DNA from: Bacteroidetes bacterium UBA1941
GTDB lineage: Bacteria; Bacteroidota; Bacteroidia; Chitinophagales; LD1
Length of the DNA stretch: 64,000 bases
Direction: 5' to 3'
Assembly: GCA_002336805.1 (NCBI GenBank)
Contig: DDEZ01000002.1
Coordinates: 248,001 to 312,000 of the forward strand
The translations under genes and the position numbers were made by a program. Below, one piece after another: positions 17,780-27,437 of the stretch (position 1 is the stretch's first letter; every line of letters starts with the position of its first letter). The notes beneath the pieces are model-generated. The model ran no database searches and was not told where the DNA came from. It saw nothing but the letters and a program-made list of their open reading frames with translations.

Positions 17780-18970
17780 ATGGTAGTAGTCAGTGGCATA
17801 GAGAAAGATATTACCTATCAGCAGTGCACCCGCTGCATCTGTGATAATACTATCCCCGGTGTTGAGTTTGATGATAGCGGCGTCTGTTCTCTTTGCGATA
17901 TGCATGAAAGTTTTGACGCTGCATTTCCCAATGACGAACGCGGAGAGGCGGCCCTACGTGAAAAATTTGACAAGATCCGCCGCGATGGCGCCGGCAATAA
18001 ATATGACTGTGTCATAGGCATCAGCGGCGGCAGGGACAGTATCTACCTGCTCTATCTGGCCGTGACGCGCTGGAAGGTGCGCCCCCTGGCTGTGCATTTC
18101 AATGATGGTTTTGACAACCCTGTAGCAGGGGAAAATATGCTGAAGGCAGTACGCAAACTGGGTGTCGAGCTTCGTACTATCACCTCTGATTTTCGCGAAT
18201 GCAAGGACCTGAAGATAACAGACCTCAAAGCCTCTACACCTCTGCTCAATAACGGTACAGATGTCGGCATCGGTGCTTCACTATATGGGGTAGCTTACAA
18301 GGAAGGCATCAAGCACATCCTGTTCGGTCAGAGCTTCCGCACGGAGGGGATACGGCCCATAGCCTGGGCCTACTTTGATGGAGACCACCTGCGCGCGGTA
18401 CACAAGATCTTTGGCAAGGTGCCGCTGCGCAAATGGAAACCAGACGACCCCGGCTTCAATCTCGGGGTAAGGGAGATGTTCTTTTATACAGTTCTCAATG
18501 GCATCCGTGTACACTCACCATTGTATAATTATCCCTATGACCGCGAAGAGGCAGGTCGCATACTGACCCGCGAGCTGGACTGGGTCTATCCTGGTGCGCA
18601 CTACTTTGATGACCTGTACTGGGCACTGATCACCTACATACACCGGACCAAGTTTCAGATCAACTTCCGCCTCATAGAGTATTCCGCCCTGATCCGCAGC
18701 GGCCAGCTGGACCGCCAGGAGGCGCTGGACCGCGCCGGCCGCCCCTACCAGATAGAGGATCCCAAGGTGATCTCTCTCTGCATCAAGCGCCTCGGCCTCA
18801 CGGAGCAGGAGTTTGAGCAGATCATCCAGAGCCCACCGCGAAACTGGTGGGACTACCCAAACAGCTATAAGTGGATGAAACTGGCACAGGGTCCGATCTA
18901 TATTCTGACTAAAATGGGCATCTTTACGCAAGTGGTATATGACAAGTATTTCAACATCAAATTCAGGTAA
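17780..18970 (+). CDS. N-acetyl sugar amidotransferase (WbpG/PseA/WbuX family)
   Basis: This 396-residue PP-loop enzyme has an N-terminal zinc-type cysteine cluster (C16, C19, C21, C36, C39) and the PP-loop SGGRDS at residues 82-87. The family adenylates the acetamido group of a sugar nucleotide and replaces oxygen with ammonia to give an acetamidino sugar. Known members take ammonia from HisH-like and HisF-like partners (HisH2/HisF2). Neither is present here; instead a nitrilase-fold amidase gene follows after three bases. Coupling with the DegT aminotransferase fits synthesis of an amidinated amino sugar. Confidence 0.9.
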   Translation: MVVVSGIEKDITYQQCTRCICDNTIPGVEFDDSGVCSLCDMHESFDAAFPNDERGEAALREKFDKIRRDGAGNKYDCVIGISGGRDSIYLLYLAVTRWKVRPLAVHFNDGFDNPVAGENMLKAVRKLGVELRTITSDFRECKDLKITDLKASTPLLNNGTDVGIGASLYGVAYKEGIKHILFGQSFRTEGIRPIAWAYFDGDHLRAVHKIFGKVPLRKWKPDDPGFNLGVREMFFYTVLNGIRVHSPLYNYPYDREEAGRILTRELDWVYPGAHYFDDLYWALITYIHRTKFQINFRLIEYSALIRSGQLDRQEALDRAGRPYQIEDPKVISLCIKRLGLTEQEFEQIIQSPPRNWWDYPNSYKWMKLAQGPIYILTKMGIFTQVVYDKYFNIKFR

Positions 18971-18973
18971 GGT

Positions 18974-19789
18974 ATGCGCATAGGCATGGCACAACTCCTC
19001 GTAGAAGGTGGCGAGCCCGATCGCAACCTGGAGCGGGCGGAGAAGCTGATCCGCCAGGCCAAAGCCGAACAGTGCGACCTGGTATTGCTGCCCGAGACAT
19101 TAGATCTGGCCTGGACACACCCTTCTGCCCATACAGAGGCTGAGCCTATACCTGGCAGGTTTTCAGATTTCTTTTGCAGGCTGGCGGCTGAGTTGAGCAT
19201 CTGGCTCTGTCTTGGCCTTACTGAGCGGCGTGGAGATAAAAGGCACAACGCTGCACTCCTGATCAATGACAAAGGCGAGATCATACACGTCTATCACAAG
19301 ATCAACCTCCTGGAGGTAGAGTTTCCATTTTATGAGCCGGGCCGCTCCCTGAGTGTGGTCGAGACACCTTTTGGCCTCATAGGTATCAATATCTGCGCGG
19401 ACAACTATCTCTACTCTACGCACAATGCCCATATGCTCGCCCGCATGGGAGCGCAGCTCATACTCTCTCCCTCATCGTGGACGGTAGACCACTCTATCAC
19501 AGAGGAGATGGACCCCTATCGCGACAAGTGGATACATCCGCTGCAGAGCATCGCCCGGCTCTATGATATACCTTTCGTAAGTGTGACCAGTGTGGGCTAT
19601 ATAGTAGGCGGACCCTACGAGGGTAAGAAAATGATAGGTTGCTCACTGGCGGTCAATAAAGACGGCATCATAGCACAAGGAGAGTTCAACGAATTTGCGG
19701 GAGACCTCAAGGTGGTAGATGTAGCGATCAAGCCACAGCAGTGGAAAGGAACACAATTTGACGACCTCGAAAAGGCACAAAAGAAATGA
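18974..19789 (+). CDS. Carbon-nitrogen hydrolase (nitrilase superfamily amidase)
   Basis: This 271-residue cytoplasmic enzyme shows the Glu-Lys-Cys catalytic triad: E41 (LLPE), K109 (YHKINLL) and C141 (INICADN). Nitrilase-fold amidases release ammonia from amides; in glutamine-dependent NAD synthetase the same fold supplies ammonia to a PP-loop domain. Here it lies directly after a PP-loop sugar amidotransferase that lacks its usual HisH/HisF partners, so it may be the ammonia source. It overlaps the carbamoyltransferase start by four bases. An independent amidase or carbamoyl-hydrolase role is the alternative. Confidence 0.85.
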   Translation: MRIGMAQLLVEGGEPDRNLERAEKLIRQAKAEQCDLVLLPETLDLAWTHPSAHTEAEPIPGRFSDFFCRLAAELSIWLCLGLTERRGDKRHNAALLINDKGEIIHVYHKINLLEVEFPFYEPGRSLSVVETPFGLIGINICADNYLYSTHNAHMLARMGAQLILSPSSWTVDHSITEEMDPYRDKWIHPLQSIARLYDIPFVSVTSVGYIVGGPYEGKKMIGCSLAVNKDGIIAQGEFNEFAGDLKVVDVAIKPQQWKGTQFDDLEKAQKK

Positions 19790-21411
19790 TCATACTAGGT
19801 ATCAATGGAGGTTTTCGCCCCGGCTATCAGGATGTCAGCGCAGTACTCGTACGTGATGGCGTAGTCGTAGCAGCCATAGAGGAGGAGCGCCTCAGCCGTG
19901 TCAAATATTCTGCCGGCCGCCTGCCTCACCTGTCCGTGCTGGAGGTCCTCATCATAGCAGGTATCACCATTCGTGAGGTGGATGTAGTAGCTTTTCACGG
20001 GTCTACCTGGGAGGCGGAGATAGATGCACGCATAGAGCAGTATTTTCTAAATCACTTTGGCTACTGCCCACCTATTCAGCGCCACCATCATCATGATTGC
20101 CACGCTGCCGCGTCGTTCTTCAGCTCCGGCTATCCTGAGTCCCTGATCATGACGATGGACAACTCCGGCGATGGCATCTCCCTGCAGATCGCAGTCGGCA
20201 AGGGCAATAGCATAGAAGTGATAAAACGCTTTGCCCGACCCAATAGCCTCGGTCTTTTCTACTCGCTGCTCACACAGTTTTGCGGGTTTGTAAAAGATGG
20301 AGATGAATACAAGCTCATGGGCCTCGCAGCCTATGGTGACAAGCACCGGTATGACTTTTCCTGGCTTATCAGCTTTGACAATGAGGAGCTAAAGCTAAAT
20401 ACGGATTATATAAATACCGTGGGGCCAAAGGCACCATCTCTCCATCGCGACGAGATGATCTTCAATGATCTCTTTGAAAAGAAGATGGGCATGAAGCGCC
20501 GATTACCACATGAGGAGATCACCCAGGAATATAAAGATATAGCAGCCTCCGCACAGCTGCTTTTCGAAAATATCGCACTACAGGTAGCGGCACACTATCT
20601 GGACAAGACGGGCCAGAAATACCTCTGCACAGCAGGCGGTGCCGCGCTCAACTGCCTGGCTAATCAGCGCCTGATGAATGAACTTCCGGTGGAAGGATTT
20701 TTTGTACAGCCCGCATCGTCAGATGCTGGCATCTCTCTCGGTGCTGCCTGGATGGCCTGTGTAGAGAGGGGCGTGACCCCACAAGCTCCCGCTGATGCCT
20801 TCCTCGGCAATGAATATAGCGATACAGAGATACAGCAGGTGCTGGATATCTGCCAGGCACGCTATGAGAGAGTAGACGACCCCTCTGTCACAGCAGCAGA
20901 CCTGCTCGCCAGTGGCAAAGTGATAGGCTGGTACCAGGGCCGCATGGAGTTTGGCCCCCGCGCGCTGGGCAATAGAAGTATTCTCGCCAACCCCGCTACT
21001 GCAGACATACAGTCGTTAGTCAATCATAAAATAAAATTCCGCGAGGGCTTCCGGCCATTTGGTGCGAGTGTGCTGGAGGAGGATTGCGCGGAGCACTTCG
21101 ATGGACGCCTACCCATCGCACCATATATGACCGTGACCTATCAGACCCGGGAGAATAAGCAGGATCAACTGAGTGGTGTGACTCACGCAGATGGCACCTG
21201 CCGCATACAGACGGTAAATGAAAAGCAGAATAAACGCTACTACGACCTGCTACGCCACCTGAAGGAAAAAACGGGCTCCGGCGTTTGCCTCAATACATCA
21301 TTTAATCTCAAGTACGAGCCGATCGTCTGCACGCCACAGCAGGCGCTGGGTACTTTCTTTGCCAGCGGTCTGGATGCGCTGGTCATCGGTCATTTTCTCA
21401 TCCGGAAATAA
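19786..21411 (+). CDS. NodU/CmcH-type carbamoyltransferase
   Basis: This 541-residue enzyme has the N-terminal Kae1/YrdC-type fold (ILGINGGFRPGYQD) with the metal-binding histidines in RHHHHDCHAA near residue 102, and a C-terminal domain with GRMEFGPRALGNRSIL near 385. The family makes carbamoyl adenylate from carbamoyl phosphate and ATP and passes the carbamoyl group to a hydroxyl, in known cases on nodulation factors, cephamycins and aminoglycosides. In this run it would carbamoylate a sugar of the glycan. It overlaps the nitrilase gene and converges with the next gene, with one base between the stops. Confidence 0.93.
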   Translation: MIILGINGGFRPGYQDVSAVLVRDGVVVAAIEEERLSRVKYSAGRLPHLSVLEVLIIAGITIREVDVVAFHGSTWEAEIDARIEQYFLNHFGYCPPIQRHHHHDCHAAASFFSSGYPESLIMTMDNSGDGISLQIAVGKGNSIEVIKRFARPNSLGLFYSLLTQFCGFVKDGDEYKLMGLAAYGDKHRYDFSWLISFDNEELKLNTDYINTVGPKAPSLHRDEMIFNDLFEKKMGMKRRLPHEEITQEYKDIAASAQLLFENIALQVAAHYLDKTGQKYLCTAGGAALNCLANQRLMNELPVEGFFVQPASSDAGISLGAAWMACVERGVTPQAPADAFLGNEYSDTEIQQVLDICQARYERVDDPSVTAADLLASGKVIGWYQGRMEFGPRALGNRSILANPATADIQSLVNHKIKFREGFRPFGASVLEEDCAEHFDGRLPIAPYMTVTYQTRENKQDQLSGVTHADGTCRIQTVNEKQNKRYYDLLRHLKEKTGSGVCLNTSFNLKYEPIVCTPQQALGTFFASGLDALVIGHFLIRK

Positions 21412-21412
21412 A

Positions 21413-22321
21413 CTACAACGAGGCGTCTGTAGCCATTTTCCATATCCGGTATTTGATACGGTCTACCATACCGGGCAGCGTATACAGATCATTGGCTTTT
21501 ACTGCAGGCTTATATTTCGCTAAATTTTCCAGATAGCTGGTCAGCGACTTTTTCAGTAGTGGCTCTTCGCCCTGCTCTATAGCACGTACCGTCGTCCCGT
21601 TGAAGTGGACAAAAACCAGCGGATACTTTTCATCCAGGTAGATCTGGCCATTGCGTTCCGTGCGGCTTATCACGGCTTTATTCCACTCAGCCACATTGCA
21701 GCCCTTGTGCCTGACTATATGCGCCTTTTCATTCATCACAGGTATCAGATCGAGATATTTCTGATCATCAAACATACCGCGCAGAGCATTTTTCTCACAG
21801 CGGTAGGCACAGCAAGCAGCCCACCAGTCCAGGTCGCGGATAGCATCTTTATTGAACCCTACGAAGCCCGCGTTATACAGGCCTACGCGAAAATTTGCCT
21901 CCAGCCAGTTCTGATCGCGCGCAGGATCGCGCGGATAGTGATGCGGCGTCAGCAGGATGTCATATTCACCGAGCAGGTCATATAGGAATGCCGGATCACC
22001 AAAGAAGTAAATATCATTGTCCGTATAGATGACCTTTGCTGCTTTGAGCTCCAGGAGGTAATGCAGGAAAACAGGTTTCAGCGACCACCGCAGTTTATCT
22101 TTTGATGCGCTGTACTTTGAGATGATGGTGTGTGCAGATGGCAGGCCTTGCAGATCTTCTGGTCCATATAGAGCGATATTTCCCGCAGGCAGTTTTTCGC
22201 GTAGCGTATCTATACACAGCACATGCAGGAATGCATCCGGCCGCACCTGGCACAGCGAGTCGTAAAGCGCCAAGGTCTTATACAGATGGTCCGCAGTAGT
22301 GATCGTGCAGAAATGATACAT
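21413..22321 (-). CDS. Glycosyltransferase, GT8-like
   Basis: This 302-residue protein starts YHFCTITTADHLYKTLAL, typical of the fold in which a cytoplasmic enzyme reads a nucleotide sugar. A DxD-like TDNDIYFFGDP occurs near residue 100, and SKYSASKDKLRWSLKP precedes it as in GT8-related enzymes. Later histidines (VRHKGCNVAEWN, VFVHFNG) resemble the GT8 metal-binding end. It would add a sugar to the glycan of this locus. No membrane segment is seen. The donor is unknown. Confidence 0.75.
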   Translation of the reverse strand: MYHFCTITTADHLYKTLALYDSLCQVRPDAFLHVLCIDTLREKLPAGNIALYGPEDLQGLPSAHTIISKYSASKDKLRWSLKPVFLHYLLELKAAKVIYTDNDIYFFGDPAFLYDLLGEYDILLTPHHYPRDPARDQNWLEANFRVGLYNAGFVGFNKDAIRDLDWWAACCAYRCEKNALRGMFDDQKYLDLIPVMNEKAHIVRHKGCNVAEWNKAVISRTERNGQIYLDEKYPLVFVHFNGTTVRAIEQGEEPLLKKSLTSYLENLAKYKPAVKANDLYTLPGMVDRIKYRIWKMATDASL

Positions 22322-22369
22322 TGCCTCCGAAGTTATGTATTACCAGTCAAATGCAGTAATGGCAGAAGG

Positions 22370-23170
22370 CTACAATAGCTGAAAGGGATCAGCATCCTTC
22401 AGAAACTGGAACTGCCGGCGCACCTTTGTCAGCTCCTCATAGCTGAGTATAGCAGTGAAAATATCCGCGTCGTTTTCCTTGCGGTATACGATATTGCCCA
22501 GCGGATCTATCACAGAGCTATCTCCGGCATATTGGAATCCGGTGCCATCCTCACCCACCCGGTTCACCCCTATCACGTAGGCTTGGTTTTCTATAGCGCG
22601 CGCCTGTAGCAGGGTCTTCCATGCCAGCGCGCGCCTGTCTGGCCAGTTGGCAGAGTAGGTCAGCACATCATACGTTGCCTCGCGCGCCTCCTGCATCGCA
22701 TTGCGCGCCCATACCGGGAATCGCAGGTCGTAGCAGATCATTGGGCAGATGCGCCACCCTTTCAGCGTGACCACCAGGCGCTCAGTGCCGGCTGTATATA
22801 TTTTAGGCTCCTGAGAGAGGGAGAAGAGATGCTTCTTGTCATAGGTCTCATAGCTACCATCGGGTCTCATCCAGATCAGGCGGTTGTAGTATTTCCGGTC
22901 GGCTCCGGCGCCATCATAGAGCATCAGGCTGCCGGCTATCACACAGTTCCTCCGCATGGCAGCCTGTCTCATCCAGGTCACCGCGCTGCCGTCCATGCTC
23001 TCTGCCAGCCGCTGAGGATCCATACTAAATCCTGTGCTAAACATCTCTGGCAGTACGATCAGGTCCACCTCAGTCACACGCTCTACCAGCGTGTCAAACA
23101 TGTTCAGATTGGCCGCTATATCCTCCCAGTGGAGCGCTGTCTGTATAGTAGCGATGCGCAGGTCAGTCAT
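22370..23170 (-). CDS. Omega-amidase-like nitrilase family protein (YafV type)
   Basis: This 266-residue enzyme has E42 in VLPEMFSTGF, a DKKHLFSL lysine and the nucleophile cysteine in MICYDLRFPVW. The phrases PEMFSTGF and YDLRFPVW are characteristic of the YafV/omega-amidase branch, which hydrolyses 2-oxoglutaramate and related amides for metabolite repair. It is not closely like the nitrilase at 18974, so the two should have different roles. It is divergent from the histidine kinase gene, with 70 bases between them. It belongs to general metabolism and not to the glycan locus. Confidence 0.88.
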   Translation of the reverse strand: MTDLRIATIQTALHWEDIAANLNMFDTLVERVTEVDLIVLPEMFSTGFSMDPQRLAESMDGSAVTWMRQAAMRRNCVIAGSLMLYDGAGADRKYYNRLIWMRPDGSYETYDKKHLFSLSQEPKIYTAGTERLVVTLKGWRICPMICYDLRFPVWARNAMQEAREATYDVLTYSANWPDRRALAWKTLLQARAIENQAYVIGVNRVGEDGTGFQYAGDSSVIDPLGNIVYRKENDADIFTAILSYEELTKVRRQFQFLKDADPFQLL

Positions 23171-23240
23171 AGGCGTAAAGATAATGAAAGGTTAACCACG
23201 CCCATGGGGATAATCAGCTATTTTGCGGAACTTAGCAGAG

Positions 23241-24281
23241 ATGAAAGGCAGTATACAGAGTGGGGTGTCCGTATTGACAGCGATGGTCGTATCGCTCACT
23301 ACTACCCTTGTCATGTACCTGGCTTTCCTGTTGCATTGGGCCAATTTTGACCGGTCTCTTTTCTTCATTTTGCCTCCGCTGGTCTTCTTGTCCTGCTATC
23401 TCATTGTTTACATCACTATGCGGGAGTTTATCTTTATCAAACTGCTGCGCATCTATGAGCTGATAGATGGCTTCAAGGAAAACAAGAGCGATGTGGAAGA
23501 CAAGAACATTTTTGATGCTGTTCAGACCCGCGTCATGGAGTACTCCATGCAAAAGTCAAAAGAGATAGATCAGCTCAAAAAACTGGAGCAATACCGCAAG
23601 GAGTTTCTCGGCAATGTCTCACACGAGCTAAAGACACCCATCTTTAATATACAAGGCTATCTCGAGACCCTGCTGGATGGCGGCATGGAGGATGAGAAGA
23701 TCGCCAAGGACTTTCTCACCCGTGCATCGCGCAATACTGAGCGTCTGAGTGAAATAGTGAGCGACCTGCTCCTGATATCGCAGTATGAGTCTGGCGATCT
23801 GGCACTGCATATGACCAACTATGATGTAGTGGAGCAGGTGCGTGAGGTCTACGAGAGCTTTATGATCCAGGCGCGGTCCAAGAATATCGACCTGCGTTTC
23901 CGTGATATGAGTATGACACCCGTGCTGATCACGGCAGATAAGCTGCGCATCGGCCAGGTGTTCTACAATCTTATATCCAATGCGATCAAGTATTGCAATG
24001 AAGGTTGTTTTGTATCCGCATCTTTCACCGATCAGGGCGACAGGATACTGATAGAGATCCGTGACAATGGACCCGGCATAGCCCAGGAGCACCTCAGCAG
24101 GCTCTTCGAGCGCTTCTATCGCGTAGACCGCGCCCGCTCGCGCGACAAGGGGGGCACAGGCCTCGGCCTGGCTATAGCCAAGCATATCGTAGAGGCGCAC
24201 AAACAGGTGATCTCAGTAGATAGTGCGGTAGGGCTGGGCACTACTTTCTCCTTTACACTACCTAAGCCTGTGCAGGCCTGA
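23241..24281 (+). CDS. Membrane sensor histidine kinase (PhoR-like, no sensor domain)
   Basis: This 346-residue kinase starts at the ATG at 23241; an in-frame TTG at 23223 is less likely. Two transmembrane segments (residues 8-30 and 41-60) with only a short loop between them leave no periplasmic sensor domain. A coiled linker is followed by HisKA with H128 in VSHELKTP and an HATPase domain with N (NLISNAIKY), G1 (DNGPGI) and G2 (GGTGLGL) boxes. No response regulator lies next to it. The OmpR-type regulator at 44325 is a candidate partner by class only. Confidence 0.92.
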   Translation: MKGSIQSGVSVLTAMVVSLTTTLVMYLAFLLHWANFDRSLFFILPPLVFLSCYLIVYITMREFIFIKLLRIYELIDGFKENKSDVEDKNIFDAVQTRVMEYSMQKSKEIDQLKKLEQYRKEFLGNVSHELKTPIFNIQGYLETLLDGGMEDEKIAKDFLTRASRNTERLSEIVSDLLLISQYESGDLALHMTNYDVVEQVREVYESFMIQARSKNIDLRFRDMSMTPVLITADKLRIGQVFYNLISNAIKYCNEGCFVSASFTDQGDRILIEIRDNGPGIAQEHLSRLFERFYRVDRARSRDKGGTGLGLAIAKHIVEAHKQVISVDSAVGLGTTFSFTLPKPVQA

Positions 24282-24377
24282 TCTGTCTGTTAAATCATTC
24301 AAATTTGCATAGCGATTCCTCTTCATTTGTGAAAAAGTGAGGAGACACCATGGATTAGAATTAACTTGCTTAGCAGA

Positions 24378-27300
24378 GTGAAGAAATTGTTTTTTCTGGT
24401 TGGGGCATGGCTGCTATGCACGGGTATGGCAGCGGCGCAGGGTGATGTGGCTCACTACACCGATTCCGTCCGTTGGAGCCTGCAGTATGTCAAGCGTAGG
24501 TTGGCTGTGCGTGATAGTATCTTCCTGGTCACGGCAGACTCCGTGAGCCGCTATGCCGCTAGTGATAGCTTCACTCCCGCGCAGCGCATTCAGAACCTGC
24601 ATGGCCTGCATCAGTTGCTCGTGCATATGACCGACCGCAGCGCACTGCTCGATGGCAGGTATACGGACCAGTTGCAATTTGCTTTTTCCGTTATGGATTG
24701 GCGCCGTGAGGGGGTGCTGTATGATCAGCTATCCCTTACGCCGGGTTTCGCGTTGAGATGCGCTGCCCTGTTTGCCAGTGATACTGCGGGCCAGAGATTT
24801 ATCAGCTATACCGGCGAAACTGATCCCGGCAAAGTCCTGGCTAATGCAGATCAGCTACCGGGTGATGTTTACTACCGGCATGTGATAGAGCAGGCTATAC
24901 TCAGTGACCCCGATTTTGCAAAACGCTATTTTTTCAGTGATAATGCTGTGAGCCGCACGGCCGCTACCAGCAGTGATAGCACTGTCCGCCGTGTCTATAA
25001 GCTATTTTCCGACTATGGCACCAAGACCAAAGCCTACATTCTCTATGATGCAGTGGCGAAAGGTATCATCACCAAATCTGAGGCAGACTCTATCGGCGAG
25101 GATAGTCGCCTGATGCTGCGCATACTCGTCACCCTGCTCGGTAGCGAGCAGCCACTGGGCAAGCGATCCCTGATGCGCGAGGCGGAGTACCGCGCAGTAG
25201 AGCAGATGCGCCAGTCCTCTCTTTGGCCGCAGGCCAGGATAGCCGAGCAGTTCAATACACTGAGTGCAGATGAAAAGCTGACCATGCTGGCCTTTGGTTA
25301 CCGGGAGTGTGGTACCCGCGCGCTGGATGCCTACCTGCACCTGATGGAGAAAGCAGACCTCAGCACCATCAGCCCGGCGCTGATCCGAAATCTCTCTGAC
25401 GGTCCGCTCTCAGGCCTTATGAGATCTCTCGACAAGGAGGACAAGCTGGCTGCATTTCTCGAGCCATTCCGGCCGGAAGACCAGCACAGCCTCACCAAAC
25501 TACTGGCAGTGTCAGAGCGGCGCGAGGCGCAGCCTCAGCTCCGCACCATCGCGCTGGTACCCACATCCGATCAGGCTCAAACACCGGCACCTGAGAGTGA
25601 CAGGCCAGCCGACCCCGAGAAGAAGCCGGAACCACCCGTGACCGAAACTGTGCGCCCGCGCAAGCAGCCTAAGACAAAGCCCGAACCGGCAGATGAGATA
25701 GTGGTAGAGCCGGTACATATCGTGCTGAATGACTCTGCCCGGGGGCTGCTCGCGCTGAAGCGCAATATCTTTATGGCGCTGCAGGACATACCTTCCTTCA
25801 TACACAAGCCTTATGCTAAAGCTGCGCTGCTCTATGCCGCATCTGTAGAGCCTGACGAGGTCATCAAAAAAGTAGAATTATTCAAAGGCAAATACTGGTG
25901 CAAGGATGTACTGGAAGCTGCGGCGCTCAATGCACCTGTCAATGCCCGCCGCTACCTGGATAGCAAGACACATCCTGTCACCGTGATCCTGAGCTATAGC
26001 CAAAACCCGGCTATCAAAAAACTCATCCGCCTCAATAGGGATGCAGAATACCAATCAAAGCCTTTCCTACTCTTTGACGAGATGGTGAGGGATAGCCTGA
26101 GCCTGCACGATGCTACCGAGATCAGCAATAATGCCGCGCACCTCTTCCGCGAGCTGATGCGGATCTCTGCCCGGCACAACTACCTGGGCCAATACAATGT
26201 GGAGGAAGAGATGAACTACTACGCCCTGCACTATGTGCGCAGCCTGAATGATAAGACAGGGCAGCCGGAGAGTGTACGTTTCGCAGCAGTAGATGAGCTG
26301 AGCTGTGACGAGCTGTACTATATGATGGTGTATGGCCGTGAGGAGGTGTTCAACTCTACCTTTGAAGGTATGTATTCCCGCTTTGAGCGCAAGTGCAATG
26401 CCAGCGGTCAGTGGACTGCAGCTCGTTTTGCGGCCTATCCGCATTACCGCGCTTTTATGGCGCTCTGTGCTACCTATGGCAGGCTGGATAGGTTTTTGGC
26501 ACTATTTGCCCCTGCAGATCGTGCGGAGCTGCTGACGGCTTTTGCTACTGGCCTGCAAAATGAACAAGATGAACTATCAGAAGCAGCCACAGTAGCTGAG
26601 ACGATAGCTAATACTAATACACCGGCTACTCTACAATCGCTGCTCACCGTCATCCGGCGGTCATACGAATCCTTCGACTCAGTGCAAGACTACAACGGCA
26701 TGTCCATCTACGGCATACTAGCTGCCATGTGCCGCGACAAGGTTTCAAACGATGCGCAGTGGTACAATATCATGTCGCGGAAATATAAGACCGGTTCGCT
26801 CACTACACTCTCCAGCAAGGTGCTGACAGGGCAGAAACCCTTTATCGAGCGGATGTATTTCTATGACGATGAAGATGGCCGAGATTCCTACCAGAATTTC
26901 ATCCGCACTTTCTCTGCCTCTTCCAATTGGCGCGTAGAGCAAAACTACAGCTATACAAGGGTCATCTCTCAGACCGGTGCGCGGATAGAGATCTACGCCA
27001 ATAAAGCAGACCTGCAGGAGGGAGGAGATAAGGAGATAGCCAAGATCATAGCAGACAATAACTACGAGATCAAATGCGTGATACACCGCGGCCATAGCTT
27101 CCATACAGAGGAGACGCTGAATAAGGTACCGAGTACTGCCCGCTTTGTATTGGTAGGATCTTGCGGGGGCTTTTACAAGATCAATATCGCACTGCGCAAG
27201 GCACCGGATGCCCAGATCATAGCCACCCGCCAGATAGGGGTCAAACAGATCAACGACCCCATCCTCTATAGCTTCAATGAATACCTCCGGCAAGGCAAGG

Positions 27301-27437
27301 ATATTAACTGGAAGATCTTCTGGGATGAGATGAAGGCTAAGGTCGGAGCCAGCAGTTATTTCAATGACTATGTGCCACCTCATAAGAATCTGGAGGTCTT
27401 ATTCGTCAGGGCATATTACGAGATCATGGGGGGATGA
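24378..27437 (+). CDS. Large secreted protein of unknown function with clan CD peptidase-like C-terminus
   Basis: I do not recognise the family. From the GTG at 24378 the protein has 1019 residues; a TTG at 24366 is the alternative start. A signal peptide covers about residues 1-21 (ending GMAAAQ). A helical module near residues 199-278 (with KAYILYDAVAKG and EADSIGED) recurs near 543-624, and a proline/lysine-rich linker near 400-445 separates the halves. The C-terminal 250 residues match those of the next gene and contain IHRGHSF (H903, H906) and LVGSCGG (C929), each after a hydrophobic strand, as in caspase/CHAT-type cysteine peptidases. Its stop overlaps the ATG of its paralogue. Confidence 0.8.
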   Translation: MKKLFFLVGAWLLCTGMAAAQGDVAHYTDSVRWSLQYVKRRLAVRDSIFLVTADSVSRYAASDSFTPAQRIQNLHGLHQLLVHMTDRSALLDGRYTDQLQFAFSVMDWRREGVLYDQLSLTPGFALRCAALFASDTAGQRFISYTGETDPGKVLANADQLPGDVYYRHVIEQAILSDPDFAKRYFFSDNAVSRTAATSSDSTVRRVYKLFSDYGTKTKAYILYDAVAKGIITKSEADSIGEDSRLMLRILVTLLGSEQPLGKRSLMREAEYRAVEQMRQSSLWPQARIAEQFNTLSADEKLTMLAFGYRECGTRALDAYLHLMEKADLSTISPALIRNLSDGPLSGLMRSLDKEDKLAAFLEPFRPEDQHSLTKLLAVSERREAQPQLRTIALVPTSDQAQTPAPESDRPADPEKKPEPPVTETVRPRKQPKTKPEPADEIVVEPVHIVLNDSARGLLALKRNIFMALQDIPSFIHKPYAKAALLYAASVEPDEVIKKVELFKGKYWCKDVLEAAALNAPVNARRYLDSKTHPVTVILSYSQNPAIKKLIRLNRDAEYQSKPFLLFDEMVRDSLSLHDATEISNNAAHLFRELMRISARHNYLGQYNVEEEMNYYALHYVRSLNDKTGQPESVRFAAVDELSCDELYYMMVYGREEVFNSTFEGMYSRFERKCNASGQWTAARFAAYPHYRAFMALCATYGRLDRFLALFAPADRAELLTAFATGLQNEQDELSEAATVAETIANTNTPATLQSLLTVIRRSYESFDSVQDYNGMSIYGILAAMCRDKVSNDAQWYNIMSRKYKTGSLTTLSSKVLTGQKPFIERMYFYDDEDGRDSYQNFIRTFSASSNWRVEQNYSYTRVISQTGARIEIYANKADLQEGGDKEIAKIIADNNYEIKCVIHRGHSFHTEETLNKVPSTARFVLVGSCGGFYKINIALRKAPDAQIIATRQIGVKQINDPILYSFNEYLRQGKDINWKIFWDEMKAKVGASSYFNDYVPPHKNLEVLFVRAYYEIMGG

